Source of the DNA: Streptomyces griseus subsp. griseus
GTDB lineage: Bacteria; Actinomycetota; Actinomycetes; Streptomycetales; Streptomycetaceae
Direction: 5' to 3'
Assembly: GCF_000720255.1 (NCBI RefSeq)
Contig: NZ_JOJE01000008.1
Span: 1-64,000, forward strand
DNA: 64,000 nt
Part shown: positions 8,870-17,972 of the stretch, one piece after another
Numbering within the stretch: the first letter of the stretch is position 1
Layout: every line of letters begins with the position of its first letter
Translations under genes and position numbers: made by a program
The notes under the pieces: model-generated
The model's input: only the letters and a program-made list of their open reading frames with translations
Database searches by the model: none
Told to the model about the DNA's origin: nothing

Positions 8870-10762
8870 TTAGGCGGCCCCGCCCTTCGCGTCCCGGTCC
8901 TCGTCGTCGACGATCTCCGCGTCCACCACCGCGTCGTCGTCCTGCCGGTCCTGCCGGCCGTGCTCGTCCCGCTGATCCTGGCCAGGGGTGCCCTCCGCCG
9001 GTGTCTCCTGCTGGGCCTGGGCGTACATGGCCTGGCCCATCTTCTGGCTGACGCCGGCGAGCTTCTCGACGCCGTCGCGCAGGGCGGCCGTGTCGGCGTT
9101 CTGCTCCAGCAGCTGCTTGAGCTCGGTGACCGCGGACTCCACCTCCGAGGTGGTGTCGGCGGGGATCTTGTCGGCGTTGTCGCGGAGGAACTTCTCGGTC
9201 TGGTAGACGAGTTGCTCGGCCTGGTTGCGGGTCTCGGCGGCCTCGCGGCGTTTGCGGTCCTCCTCGGCGTACTGCTCGGCCTCCCGCATCATGCGGTCGA
9301 TGTCGTCCTTGGGCAGCGCGGAGCCGCCGGTGACGGTCATCTTCTGTTCGCGGCCCGTGGCGAGGTCCTTCGCGGAGACGTGCATGATGCCGTTGGCGTC
9401 GATGTCGAAGGCGACCTCGATCTGCGGGACGCCCCGTGGGGCGGGCGGCAGGCCGGTGAGGTCGAAGACGCCGAGCTTCTTGTTGTAGGCGGCGATCTCG
9501 CGTTCGCCCTGGTAGACCTGGATGCCGACGGAGGGCTGGTTGTCGTCGGCCGTGGTGAAGATCTCCGAACGCCGGGTGGGGATCGTGGTGTTGCGTTCGA
9601 TGAGCTTCGTCATGATGCCGCCCTTGGTCTCGATGCCGAGGGACAGCGGGGTGACGTCGAGGAGGAGGACGTCCTTGACGTCGCCGCGGATGACGCCCGC
9701 CTGGAGGGCCGCGCCGACCGCGACGACCTCGTCCGGGTTGACGCCCTTGTGCGGGTCCTTGCCGGTCAGCTCCCGTACCAGCGCGGTGACCGCGGGCATC
9801 CTGGTCGAGCCGCCGACGAGGATCACGTGGTCGATCGCGGACAGCTTCACGCCCGCGTCCTTGACGGCCTGGTGGAAGGGCTTCTTGCAGCGGTCGAGCA
9901 GATCCTCGGTGAGCTCCTGGAACTGCGCGCGCGTCATCTTCTCGTCCAGGTGCAGGGGGCCCTCGGCGGAGGCGGTGATGTAGGGGAGGTTGATCGTGGT
10001 CTCGGAGGACGACGACAGCTCGATCTTCGCCTTCTCGGCGCCCTCGCGCAGCCGCTGCAGCGCCATCTTGTCGTTGCCGAGGTCGATGCCGTTCTGGCCC
10101 TTGAACTTCTTGACCAGGTATTCGACGATCCGCTGGTCCCAGTCGTCGCCGCCGAGGTGGGTGTCGCCGTTGGTGGCCTTGACCTCGATGACGCCGTCGC
10201 CGATCTCCAGCAGGGAGACGTCGAAGGTGCCGCCGCCGAGGTCGAAGACGAGGACGGTCTGCTCCTCGCCCCGGTCGAGGCCGTAGGCGAGGGCGGCGGC
10301 GGTGGGCTCATTGATGATCCTGAGGACCTTCAGGCCGGCGATCTCACCGGCCTCCTTGGTGGCCTGCCGCTGGGTGTCGTCGAAGTAGGCGGGCACCGTG
10401 ATCACGGCGTCGGTGACGTCCTCGCCGAGGTAGGACTCGGCGTCCCGCTTCAGCTTCTGCAGGACCCGCGCGGACAGCTCCTGGGCGCGGTAGCGGGTGC
10501 CGTCCACGTCGCCCTGGTCGGGGAAGCGCCAGTGCGCGTCGCCCATGTGGCGCTTGACCGAGCGGGCGGTACGGTCGACGTTGGTGACCGCCTGCCGCTT
10601 GGCCACCTCACCGACGAGCACCTCGCCGTTCTTGGCGAACGCCACGACCGATGGTGTGGTCCTGGCTCCCTCCGCGTTCGCGATGACCGTGGGTTCGCCG
10701 CCTTCCAGGACGGCCACCACGGAGTTGGTGGTCCCGAGATCGATCCCGACCGGACGTCCCAT
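8870..10762 (-). CDS. dnaK: Molecular chaperone DnaK (Hsp70)
   Basis: A 630-residue Hsp70. The N-terminal ATPase domain has [36 protein letters not shown] and [19 protein letters not shown]. The interdomain linker is [19 protein letters not shown], followed by a substrate-binding domain and a helical lid. The tail is acidic ([17 protein letters not shown]). It lacks the usual actinomycete neighbours: grpE, dnaJ and hspR are absent on either side. It therefore looks like a second, free-standing copy. I saw no clear HAIR-type inverted repeat (CTTGAGT/ACTCAAG) in the 58 bases upstream. ATG 10762 has an AAGGGGA ribosome site. Confidence 0.97.
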   Translation of the reverse strand: MGRPVGIDLGTTNSVVAVLEGGEPTVIANAEGARTTPSVVAFAKNGEVLVGEVAKRQAVTNVDRTARSVKRHMGDAHWRFPDQGDVDGTRYRAQELSARVLQKLKRDAESYLGEDVTDAVITVPAYFDDTQRQATKEAGEIAGLKVLRIINEPTAAALAYGLDRGEEQTVLVFDLGGGTFDVSLLEIGDGVIEVKATNGDTHLGGDDWDQRIVEYLVKKFKGQNGIDLGNDKMALQRLREGAEKAKIELSSSSETTINLPYITASAEGPLHLDEKMTRAQFQELTEDLLDRCKKPFHQAVKDAGVKLSAIDHVILVGGSTRMPAVTALVRELTGKDPHKGVNPDEVVAVGAALQAGVIRGDVKDVLLLDVTPLSLGIETKGGIMTKLIERNTTIPTRRSEIFTTADDNQPSVGIQVYQGEREIAAYNKKLGVFDLTGLPPAPRGVPQIEVAFDIDANGIMHVSAKDLATGREQKMTVTGGSALPKDDIDRMMREAEQYAEEDRKRREAAETRNQAEQLVYQTEKFLRDNADKIPADTTSEVESAVTELKQLLEQNADTAALRDGVEKLAGVSQKMGQAMYAQAQQETPAEGTPGQDQRDEHGRQDRQDDDAVVDAEIVDDEDRDAKGGAA

Positions 10763-10820
10763 CGCTGTCCCCTTCCGCCAGGAAGCCTCCACTCCAGCTC
10801 AGAACCTGAGTGCGCTCCTG

Positions 10821-11579
10821 TCAATGGGACACGTTCCCCGCCGCGGGGGTTCGATGCGGCTCCCCGCGCAGCTGCACGGCCCGCCGGGGCCGGTCGGTGA
10901 CCAGGACGTCCACGCGCGGGTCGGTGAGGAAGGCCCGCATAGCGGTGTCGTCGTTGACCGTCCACACCATGGTGAACAGCCCGTGCCGGGCCGCTTCACG
11001 CAGTACGTTGGCCCGGGCGAGCCGCTGGTGTACCGCGACCCCGTGGGCCCCGCAGGCCCGCAGGCGCCGCATGGGGAACAGTTCGCTCGCCCGGGTGCGG
11101 GCCAATCGTGCCGTCCCCACCTCCTTGCCGTCGCGGCCCAGCGACAGCGCGGTGCGCACCTGGGGGAAGGCGCCGGTGATCTCGGCGATCGACCGGTCCT
11201 CCAGGGTGGTCGCGACGAACCCGTCGGGGCCGAGCCGGGCGATCGCCCGGTCGATCAGCTCCCGCTCGTGGCCGACCTCCTTCAGGTCGAGGTGCCCGAT
11301 GAGCCTGCCGGCGATCAGCTCCATGACCTCGTCCACGGTGGGCACGGGGAACCCGGCGCGGTCGCTGAGCTCGGCGTGGGTGATCCGGGCCAGCTCGGGC
11401 CCGGTGCCGTTGACGCGCGGGTCGTGGTGGACGACGTAGACGCCGTCCGCGGTCCGCCGGATGTCGAACTCGACGTACTCCGCTCCGGAGGCGACCGCGT
11501 CCTCGTACGCCTCCCGGGTGGCCGGGCCGAAGCGCTCGGAGCCGCCGCGGTGGGCGGAGACCGCGGGGCGTCGCGGCAC
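10821..11579 (-). CDS. Glycerophosphodiester phosphodiesterase
   Basis: A 252-residue GDPD-family TIM barrel that hydrolyses glycerophosphodiesters to glycerol 3-phosphate and an alcohol. Visible catalytic residues are H10-R11 in SAHRGG, E37 and D39 in YVEFDIRRTADG, and H52 in VVHHDP. HLDLKEVG carries a further acidic ligand. The GTG start at 11579 follows GGGAGGTGACCC. No signal peptide is seen, so it is probably cytoplasmic. It lies 3 bases downstream of the CorA-like gene on the same strand, so the two form an operon. Confidence 0.9.
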   Translation of the reverse strand: MPRRPAVSAHRGGSERFGPATREAYEDAVASGAEYVEFDIRRTADGVYVVHHDPRVNGTGPELARITHAELSDRAGFPVPTVDEVMELIAGRLIGHLDLKEVGHERELIDRAIARLGPDGFVATTLEDRSIAEITGAFPQVRTALSLGRDGKEVGTARLARTRASELFPMRRLRACGAHGVAVHQRLARANVLREAARHGLFTMVWTVNDDTAMRAFLTDPRVDVLVTDRPRRAVQLRGEPHRTPAAGNVSH

Positions 11580-11582
11580 GGG

Positions 11583-12971
11583 TCACCTCCCGGATGAGGG
11601 GCGTGGGGCGGGCACGTGTGCCCGGGGGTCGTCGGGGGCGGCCAGGAGGGTGCTGGAGCGCCCGCCGGCCCGCCTGAGCAGCACGTAGCCGATCAGGACC
11701 AGCATGATGAAGGGCAGCCAGGCCACCGCGTAGGCCGCGCCGTATTCTCGCAGGTCGAGGATGGAGCGGTGCTCGTCGACGTTGGTGCCGTTGACCCCGA
11801 AGAACGCCAGCAGGAGCGTCGGCGGCAGCGCGATCAGCGTGGCGGCGGCGACGAGTCCGGAGATCGTACGGTCGCGGCGGTCGTCCCGCTCGGCGAGCGC
11901 GGCGTCGAGGGCCGCCGAGCGGGCGTTGATCACGGAGGTGAGCCGCTCGACCATGCGGGCGGAGTTGTCGAGGGTGTCGCGGACGCCGAGCGCGTCGCGC
12001 AGGGAGGATTGGAAGCCCTCCATGACCATCTCGGGGATCAGCAGGCTGTCGACGTAGGCCTCCACACCGAAGGCGAGATCGAGTTGGAGTTCGTTGACGC
12101 CTGCCGACAGCCGGGAGATCAGTGCACGGATCCCGGACGGGGAGTCGGCGGATGCCTGTTCGTTGGCGCGCATCATCCCGAACGCGGCGAGCCGGGTGCG
12201 CTGCAGGACGGCCTGGGCGGAGACCATGCCCAGGGCGACCAGGGCCAGGCCGTTCTCGACGTGCGGGGCCCAGCCCGCCTGGACGGAGACGCCTCTGCCG
12301 TGCGCGGAGACGGTCACACCGGGGTTCCTCATGTGCGGCGGCACGATGACCCCGGCGTGGGCGGTGCCGAGGCTGGGGAGTCTGCCGCGGTAGATCATCT
12401 CGCTGAGCGGGGTGGACAGCCGGGGGTCCTCGTGGTCGACCGTGGCGAGCAGGTCGCGCGCGAGCCGGCCACCGGGGAAGACGAGTTGGTGGACGTTCTG
12501 GCCGAACGCGAGCGGCTCCGGCAGACCGAGCCGCTCGGTCAGCGCGTCGAGCAGCGGCCGGTCCGCGAGGGTGAGGCCGGCGCGGTCGAAGCAGGTGGCC
12601 GCGAGCCACGGGGCGAGGGCGCCGGACGGGGTCTCGTCGGCGAAGTCGCAGTCCACCAGGAGGGTCGCGTCGCCGCGCGGGGTGGTGACGACCAGGACGC
12701 GCGCCCCGGCGAGGGCGAGTCCGCGGGCCCCGGACGGCAGCCGCAACTCCTCGGGCGCGACACGTTCGGACAGGATCGTCACGGGCAACAGCGGTTCGCT
12801 GGAACGCAGATGGGGCGTGAAGCGGCCGAAGTCGAAGCAGTCGACGAGGCGTCGCGGCTCCCCCAGCTCCGGTAAGACCCGGCCGGCCAGGCTGAACAGC
12901 AGCAGGATCCGGGTGTGTTCGCGGACGGCGGAGTCCAGCACCCGGCCGTGGTCCGAGGTTCCCGGCAGCAT
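11583..12971 (-). CDS. CorA-like divalent cation transporter, variant pore motif
   Basis: A 462-residue protein with a large soluble N-terminal domain, a long helical region (MVERLTSVINARSAALDAAL) and two closely spaced C-terminal membrane segments (TISGLVAAATLIALPPTLLL; AWLPFIMLVLIGYVLL). This is the CorA/ZntB topology. The pore loop after the first membrane helix reads FFGVNGTN, so the canonical GMN is GVN here. That change is expected to alter or remove selectivity, so magnesium transport is only a guess. The start at 12971 is preferred over ATG 12977 because GGAAGG then sits six bases upstream instead of touching the codon. Confidence 0.75.
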   Translation of the reverse strand: MLPGTSDHGRVLDSAVREHTRILLLFSLAGRVLPELGEPRRLVDCFDFGRFTPHLRSSEPLLPVTILSERVAPEELRLPSGARGLALAGARVLVVTTPRGDATLLVDCDFADETPSGALAPWLAATCFDRAGLTLADRPLLDALTERLGLPEPLAFGQNVHQLVFPGGRLARDLLATVDHEDPRLSTPLSEMIYRGRLPSLGTAHAGVIVPPHMRNPGVTVSAHGRGVSVQAGWAPHVENGLALVALGMVSAQAVLQRTRLAAFGMMRANEQASADSPSGIRALISRLSAGVNELQLDLAFGVEAYVDSLLIPEMVMEGFQSSLRDALGVRDTLDNSARMVERLTSVINARSAALDAALAERDDRRDRTISGLVAAATLIALPPTLLLAFFGVNGTNVDEHRSILDLREYGAAYAVAWLPFIMLVLIGYVLLRRAGGRSSTLLAAPDDPRAHVPAPRPSSGR

Positions 12972-13100
12972 CCTCATCCTTCCGACGCCCTTTCCGCCGT
13001 ACCGGCGCAGGGCGTTATACCCCGCCCTCCGTGGCCGAACCGGCGGGCCCGTGGGCCACCCCGTAGGGCGGCCCACAGTGCCGTGCGGTGGGCTGCCGGG

Positions 13101-13526
13101 TCAGGCGAGCTTGGCCGACAGGGTGATCGTCGTGCCGGTGAGGGCCTGGCTGACCGGGCAGTTCTTCTTGGCGTCCTCGGCGGCGGCGACGAACGCGTCG
13201 TTGTCGAGGCCGGGGACCGTGCCCTCCACGGTGAGGTGGATGCCGGTGATGCCCTCACCCGGCTGGAAGGTGACGTCGGCGTTGGTGACCAGCTTGGTGG
13301 GCGGGGTGCCGGCGCCGGCGAGGCCGTGGGAGAGGGCCATGGAGAAGCAGCTGGAGTGGGCGGCGGCGATCAGCTCCTCGGGGCTGGTCTTGCCGTTCGC
13401 CTGCTCGGCGCGCGACGGCCACGACACCGGCTGCTGGCCGATGCCGGAGGAGTCGAAGGTGACGACGCCGTTGCCCTCGAGCAGGTTGCCTTCCCAGACG
13501 GTGTGTGCGGTGCGCGTGGTTGCCAC
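13101..13526 (-). CDS. OsmC-family peroxiredoxin
   Basis: A 141-residue thiol peroxidase of the OsmC type, matching the usual length. It reduces organic hydroperoxides with paired cysteines, here C60 in HSSCFSMALSH and C123 in KKNCPVSQALTG. The N-terminal WEGNLLEG and SPEELIAAAHSSC are family signatures. It is a single gene; the next gene downstream belongs to the CorA operon 130 bases away. In Streptomyces osmC-type genes are commonly induced by osmotic or oxidative stress, but I found no convincing SigB-type promoter upstream of this one. Confidence 0.93.
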   Translation of the reverse strand: MATTRTAHTVWEGNLLEGNGVVTFDSSGIGQQPVSWPSRAEQANGKTSPEELIAAAHSSCFSMALSHGLAGAGTPPTKLVTNADVTFQPGEGITGIHLTVEGTVPGLDNDAFVAAAEDAKKNCPVSQALTGTTITLSAKLA

Positions 13527-13690
13527 GGTGCTTCCTTTCGCGTGGTTTTCCCGTTGGACGGGTTTCTGTGCCCCATCCGATCACACTCCCGCTCGGCGCA
13601 CGCGGAGGGCCTGCGCATGGGGGTGTGGCGGAGGGGGCACGGCGGCCGCCGGCTTGGGCCCCGGCGGGGGCTGATTCGGAGCAGTCGGGG

Positions 13691-13736
13691 CCGGTCGGTG
13701 CCGATCGGTGCCGGTCGGTGCCGGTCGGTGCCGGTC
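13691..13736. repeat. 10-bp tandem repeat, five units
   Basis: Five near-identical copies of CCGGTCGGTG run from 13691 to 13736. The second carries one change (CCGATCGGTG) and the last is cut after six bases. The array ends on the stop codon of the phosphodiesterase gene at 13735. The adjoining end of that gene is itself built from 9-bp GCGGTCCTC-like units. Replication slippage is the simplest explanation. Confidence 0.85.
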
Positions 13737-15897
13737 AGGCGACGCTGCGGTCCTCGCGGTCCTCGCGGTCTTCCCGGCCTCCGCTCTCCGCACGGCCTTC
13801 GCGGCCCTCGCGATCCTCGCGGCCATCTCCGGTCTGGAGGGGCACCTGGGGGCTGTTGGACTCCTCCAGCCAGCGGCGCAGGACCTGGTGCACCTGTTCC
13901 GCGCCGACGAGGTGCTCGTCGTCCGCGACGGGTGACGAGAGGACGAGCGGGGACAGCAGGAACGGCTTGGCCTGGGCGCCACCGAGGCCGCCGTGGGAGC
14001 CGATCTGCTCCTCGAAGGCGAGGACCTCGCCGTCGGCCGGGTCGTGGAATGAGTTGACCATGATGTCGGCGGTGTGCGGGAAGGAGTGGGTGCGGCGCAC
14101 CGCGTCGGCGGCGCCGGGGCCGAAGTCGGCGAGCACCCCGGGCATGTCGTCGGTGAGTTCGTGCAGCGGTGTCTCCGCGCCGCGCGCGCCGAGCACGAGC
14201 CCGCCGTGCTCCTCGCTGCGCACCAGCAGGAAGCCGATGCCGGGGTGGTTGGCGAGCGTGGTCAGCAGCGCGGGGTGACGGGCGTCGATCTCCTCCTTGC
14301 TCATCCGGTGCGGCACGTCCGGGAAGGAGACCAGGCCCAGGTTGCCGGAGGCCAGCACGACCGGCTCGGAGTCGCGGCCCACGGGACGGTGGTGGGCGCG
14401 TCCCTCCTCGACGGGCCGGCGCAGCGCCGCGCGTACGGCGGCGCGGGCCTCGGTGCCGCTGCGGGTGCGCTCGGCGGTGCGGGGCACGGGCAGGCCGCAG
14501 CCGGCCCGCACCAGGTCGCCGAGGGTGAGGCCGTAGCGGGCGCGGAAGGTCTCGCCGGGGCTCTGGCCGTGGTCGGAGAGGACGACGATGCGGTATCTGC
14601 GGGGGGCGTGCTCGGCGACGTTCTCGATGAGGGCGAGGGAGCGGTCGAGTCGTTCGAGGACCTTCTCGGCGTCCCGGCTGCGCGGCCCGGAGTGGTGGGC
14701 GACCTCGTCGTAGGCGACGAGGTCGGCGTAGACGGCGGTGCGTCCGGCGAGCAGGTCGCCCATGACCGCGGCGACGACGACGTCGCGTTCGACGACGGTC
14801 GCGAAGGCTCGGACGAGGGGGTAGAGGCCGCCGCGTCCGACGCGTGGGCGCTGTCGGCGCAGCCGGGCCCGTACGGACTGACCCGTCTCGCGGCCGACCT
14901 CGGCGACGAAGGACAGGGCGGTGCGCACGGCGTTGGCAGGGTCGCTGAAGTAGGCGAAGTAGCCCGCCCGGGAGCGGTTCTCCCGGCTGCGCCGGCGCGT
15001 GGCTATGGACAGCACGAGGGCCTGTTCGCCGGCGCCGCCGCTGAAGAGGTTGCCGCGGCTGGCGCCGTCGAGGGCGAGCAGTCCGTCGTCGCCGCTGCGT
15101 TCCACGGCGCGGCGCTGGAGCTCGGCGGCGCTGGTCGGGCGGTTGCTGACCATCACCTCGCCGGTCTCCTTCTCGTACCAGCGGAAGGCGGGGACGTCGT
15201 GGTTGCTGCCGTGCAGTATGCCGAGCTGGCTCGCGCCGGTCTGGCTGGACCAGTCGGTGCGCCAGGGGGCGAGCCGATGGGTGGGGACGCTCGACGTGCC
15301 GTCGCCGAGCCAGCGGGCGACGGTGGGCATGACGCCCTTGCGGACGGCGTCCTCCAGGACGTCGTGGCCGACGCCGTCGAGCTGCATGAAGACGATTCCG
15401 GGGCAGGCCGGACAGGGCGGCCCGCCTCTGCGGCGGCGGTCGGCGAGGCGGTAGAGGCGACGGCGGTAGGCGTCGTCGTCACGCACGGCCAGGGCGGCGC
15501 CGGTGGCGGAGGCGACGGCGGACATCACGGCGGCGACGATGACGGCCGTCTCGGGTGCGGCCTCGCTGTCGCCGGAGGGGTTGAGTCTGAGCGCGAGCAG
15601 GAGCAGCGAGCCGTTGAGGAAGAAGACCAGCAGTCCCAGCACGAGCGCCGGGACGAGCAGCAGGAGCCGTACGAGGAGGGGCCAGACCAGAGCGGACAGC
15701 AGACCGAAGACACCGGCGCCGATACCGGCGGTCACGGCGAGTTGCGTGGTGCTGTGGTCGTCGGCGGACTGGAGCTGGAAGTCGGGCAGGAGGCCCGCGA
15801 GCACGAGCATGGTGACGGTGGAGACCGCCCAAACGGCGATGCTTCGCCCCACCTGACTGACGGCCCGCCGCCAACGCCCCTCACGCACGCCCAGCAC
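13735..15897 (-). CDS. Holin-like membrane domain fused to type I phosphodiesterase/pyrophosphatase domain
   Basis: A 720-residue membrane protein. Four hydrophobic segments occupy about residues 12-150 (WAVSTVTMLVLAGLLP; LLLLVPALVLGLLVFFLNGS) and resemble the phage-holin-family/YvlD fold. A soluble alkaline-phosphatase-superfamily domain follows: FMQLDGVGHDVLED with the first metal Asp, YADLVAYDEVAHHSG, VVLSDHGQSPG, and a late TADIMVNS. The nucleophile is plausibly in the QTGASQLGILHG region. Substrates of such enzymes include lipid headgroups and nucleotide pyrophosphates. The last 28 residues are low-complexity Arg/Glu/Asp repeats (REDREGREGR). The GTG start at 15897 has only a weak GAGGT site. 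Confidence 0.8.
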   Translation of the reverse strand: MLGVREGRWRRAVSQVGRSIAVWAVSTVTMLVLAGLLPDFQLQSADDHSTTQLAVTAGIGAGVFGLLSALVWPLLVRLLLLVPALVLGLLVFFLNGSLLLLALRLNPSGDSEAAPETAVIVAAVMSAVASATGAALAVRDDDAYRRRLYRLADRRRRGGPPCPACPGIVFMQLDGVGHDVLEDAVRKGVMPTVARWLGDGTSSVPTHRLAPWRTDWSSQTGASQLGILHGSNHDVPAFRWYEKETGEVMVSNRPTSAAELQRRAVERSGDDGLLALDGASRGNLFSGGAGEQALVLSIATRRRSRENRSRAGYFAYFSDPANAVRTALSFVAEVGRETGQSVRARLRRQRPRVGRGGLYPLVRAFATVVERDVVVAAVMGDLLAGRTAVYADLVAYDEVAHHSGPRSRDAEKVLERLDRSLALIENVAEHAPRRYRIVVLSDHGQSPGETFRARYGLTLGDLVRAGCGLPVPRTAERTRSGTEARAAVRAALRRPVEEGRAHHRPVGRDSEPVVLASGNLGLVSFPDVPHRMSKEEIDARHPALLTTLANHPGIGFLLVRSEEHGGLVLGARGAETPLHELTDDMPGVLADFGPGAADAVRRTHSFPHTADIMVNSFHDPADGEVLAFEEQIGSHGGLGGAQAKPFLLSPLVLSSPVADDEHLVGAEQVHQVLRRWLEESNSPQVPLQTGDGREDREGREGRAESGGREDREDREDRSVA

Positions 15898-16068
15898 ACC
15901 TCACGTCCCGGCCCCGCCGCCCGCGGGGGCTCGATCTCCACCCTGTCATACGGCGTCCCCGGCCCGGCGGCGCACTCGGCACACGGTGCGGTGCACGGCG
16001 TGGTGCACGGCGTGGTGCACGGCCTCGCCCGGGTCACGCGTCGGCGTCCCGGCGAGGGGGCGTACGGC

Positions 16069-16470
16069 CTATCGCCCGTCGTAGCCGGCCGTCGGCATCG
16101 ACAGTCTGCGGTGCACCCTGGCCTTCATCTGGGCGTCGTACGACGGTTCCGCCCGGCCCACGGTCTCGACGCGCACCCCGCGCCGGGCGCACTCGGCGGT
16201 GAACTCATCCACGGAGGACAGGGCGCTCTCCAGGACCCGGCGGCTGGGGGCGACGAAGAGGTCGACACCGGGCCGGATGCCGTCCCACAGCACGCAGTGG
16301 TCGGGGCGCAGGCTCCGCACGAGCAGTTCCCGGCTGACGACGTAGCCCCGCTCGGCGGCCCAGCGGGCGCACATCGCGTGCTGGCTGCGGGAGTCGACCA
16401 GGAAGGGATCGGCGTCCAGCTCCTCGAGCGGCGTCAGACTCGCGATCGTCGTGACTCGGACCGGTCCCAT
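16069..16470 (-). CDS. Conserved hypothetical protein, 133 aa
   Basis: A small soluble protein with a GAGGGGGA ribosome site before ATG 16470. The sequence PDHCVLWDGIRPGVDLFVAPS followed by RRVLESALSSVDEFTAECARR has the alternation expected for a compact alpha/beta fold. It recalls the amino-terminal part of small serine recombinase-like or actinomycete-only proteins, but no catalytic motif is convincing. It stands alone between two unrelated transcription units, so context gives no function. Confidence 0.65.
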   Translation of the reverse strand: MGPVRVTTIASLTPLEELDADPFLVDSRSQHAMCARWAAERGYVVSRELLVRSLRPDHCVLWDGIRPGVDLFVAPSRRVLESALSSVDEFTAECARRGVRVETVGRAEPSYDAQMKARVHRRLSMPTAGYDGR

Positions 16471-16553
16471 GGCGTCCCCCTCACCTCCGGGTTTCGCCGC
16501 CGACCCTACTCCTGCCCGTAGGCTTCGGGGAGTCGCGCGAAGGAGGCAAAGGG

Positions 16554-17327
16554 GTGCCGGTGGAGGTCACGTGGTGGGGTCACGCCACCTGCACGGTTCA
16601 GGATTCGAACATACGCGTGCTCACCGATCCTCTGTTCGTGCGCAGGCTGGCCCATCTGCGGCGGCGCCGGGGCGCGCTGCCCCCGCCCCATGCCTGGAAC
16701 GCGGACGTGGCGCTCGTTTCGCACCTGCACGCCGATCACCTCCATGTGCCCTCCCTTGCGCGCCTTGCGCCGGGCACGCGCCTCCTCGTGCCCCGGGGCG
16801 CACCGCGCGCCGTGCCGGGGCTGCGCCGCCTCACCCGGCTGCGGGTGACCGAGGTGGCTCCCGGGGACGTGATCCGGGTCGGCGATCTGGCCGTACGGGC
16901 CGTGCCCGCGCTGCACGACGGGCGGCGCCTGCCCGTCGGGCCGCACCGCTCCCCCGCCCTCGGTTACGTGATCGAGGGTGAGGCGCGCACCTACTTCGCC
17001 GGGGACACGGGCCTGTTCGACGACATGGCCAAGGAGGTCGGCCCGGTCGACGCGGCGCTGCTGCCGGTGGGCGGCTGGGGGCCCTACCTCGGTGAGGGGC
17101 ATCTCGACGCGGGGCGCGCGGCGCAGGCGCTGGCCCGGCTGGCGCCGCGCAGTGCGGTGCCGGTGCACTACGGCACGTACTGGCCGATCGGGATGGACGC
17201 CGTGCGCCCTCACGAGTTCCACGCGCCGGGTGAGGAGTTCGTGCGCCTGGCGGCGGAACGCGCGCCGCGGGTCGAGGTGCACCGGCTCGGGCACGGAGAG
17301 AGCGTACGACTGGGGGGCGCGCGGTGA
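16554..17327 (+). CDS. MBL-fold metal-dependent hydrolase (UlaG-like)
   Basis: A 257-residue metallo-beta-lactamase-fold protein. Metal ligands are visible in SHLHADHLH (H57, H59, D61, H62), in YFAGDTGLF (Asp) and in VPVHYGTYWP (His). The opening VTWWGHATC is typical of the UlaG/L-ascorbate-6-phosphate lactonase-like group, many of which have unknown substrates. GTG 16554 follows GAAGGAGG. Its stop overlaps the GTG of the DedA gene by four bases (GTGA), so the two are translationally coupled and may act on the same membrane-derived substrate. Confidence 0.87.
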   Translation: MPVEVTWWGHATCTVQDSNIRVLTDPLFVRRLAHLRRRRGALPPPHAWNADVALVSHLHADHLHVPSLARLAPGTRLLVPRGAPRAVPGLRRLTRLRVTEVAPGDVIRVGDLAVRAVPALHDGRRLPVGPHRSPALGYVIEGEARTYFAGDTGLFDDMAKEVGPVDAALLPVGGWGPYLGEGHLDAGRAAQALARLAPRSAVPVHYGTYWPIGMDAVRPHEFHAPGEEFVRLAAERAPRVEVHRLGHGESVRLGGAR

Positions 17328-17953
17328 CCTGGCTGGTCGCCGCCGTCCCGGCGGTCGTACCCACGGAGTCGACGCAGCAGGCGTTCGGCTATCCGACCCT
17401 GTTCCTGCTGGTGCTGGCCGGGGCGCTGGTGCCGGTGATCCCGACGGGCGCGCTGGTGAGCTCGGCGGCCGTGGTCGCCTTCCATCAGACGGCGCCGTTC
17501 TCGCTGGCGCTGGTGTTCCTGACGTCGTCGCTGGCCGCGTTCCTCGGGGACGCGGCGCTGTACTGGCTGGGGCGGCGCGGAATGGGCTCGAAGAACGGCT
17601 CGCGGTGGCTGGAGGCGATCCGCTCGCGGGCCCCCGAGGACAAGCTCGACCAGGCCCAGGAGAAGCTGGCGGGTCACGGCGTGGCGGTGCTGGTGCTGTC
17701 CCGGCTGATCCCGGCGGGCCGGATCCCGGTGATGCTGGCCTGCCTGATGGCGAAGTGGCCGCTGCGCCGGTTCGCCCGCGGCAACCTTCCGGCCTGCCTG
17801 GCCTGGGCCGTGACCTACCAGGTGATCGGCATCCTCGGCGGCTCACTGTTCAGCGAGCCGTGGGAGGGCGTACTCGCCGCGATCGGCCTGACGCTCCTCA
17901 TCAGCGCGGTCCCGAGCGTGTGGCGCCGGGTGCGCGGGACGCGGGCCGCCTAG
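17324..17953 (+). CDS. DedA-family membrane protein
   Basis: A 209-residue polytopic membrane protein. The DedA/VTT signature is visible: PVIPTGALVSSAAV, SLAAFLGDAALYWLGRRG and VLSRLIPAGRIPVMLACLMA, where the R of SRLIPAGR is the conserved essential residue. Family members are now linked to flipping of undecaprenyl phosphate or phospholipid. It is coupled by a GTGA overlap to the MBL hydrolase. Five to six membrane segments fit the family's length. Confidence 0.9.
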   Translation: MTWLVAAVPAVVPTESTQQAFGYPTLFLLVLAGALVPVIPTGALVSSAAVVAFHQTAPFSLALVFLTSSLAAFLGDAALYWLGRRGMGSKNGSRWLEAIRSRAPEDKLDQAQEKLAGHGVAVLVLSRLIPAGRIPVMLACLMAKWPLRRFARGNLPACLAWAVTYQVIGILGGSLFSEPWEGVLAAIGLTLLISAVPSVWRRVRGTRAA

Positions 17954-17972
17954 GCCAGGGGTGTTGCCCGGG

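Noticed and set aside
10763..10820. HspR (HAIR) operator upstream of dnaK
   Set aside because: Only loose similarity to one half-site (GAGTG...); the paired CTTGAGT/ACTCAAG structure is not present.
14074..16521. An 815-codon open frame on the strand opposite the phosphodiesterase gene
   Set aside because: It is the antisense shadow of a gene with clear domains, has unnatural Gly/Ala/Val composition, and appears only because of high third-position GC.
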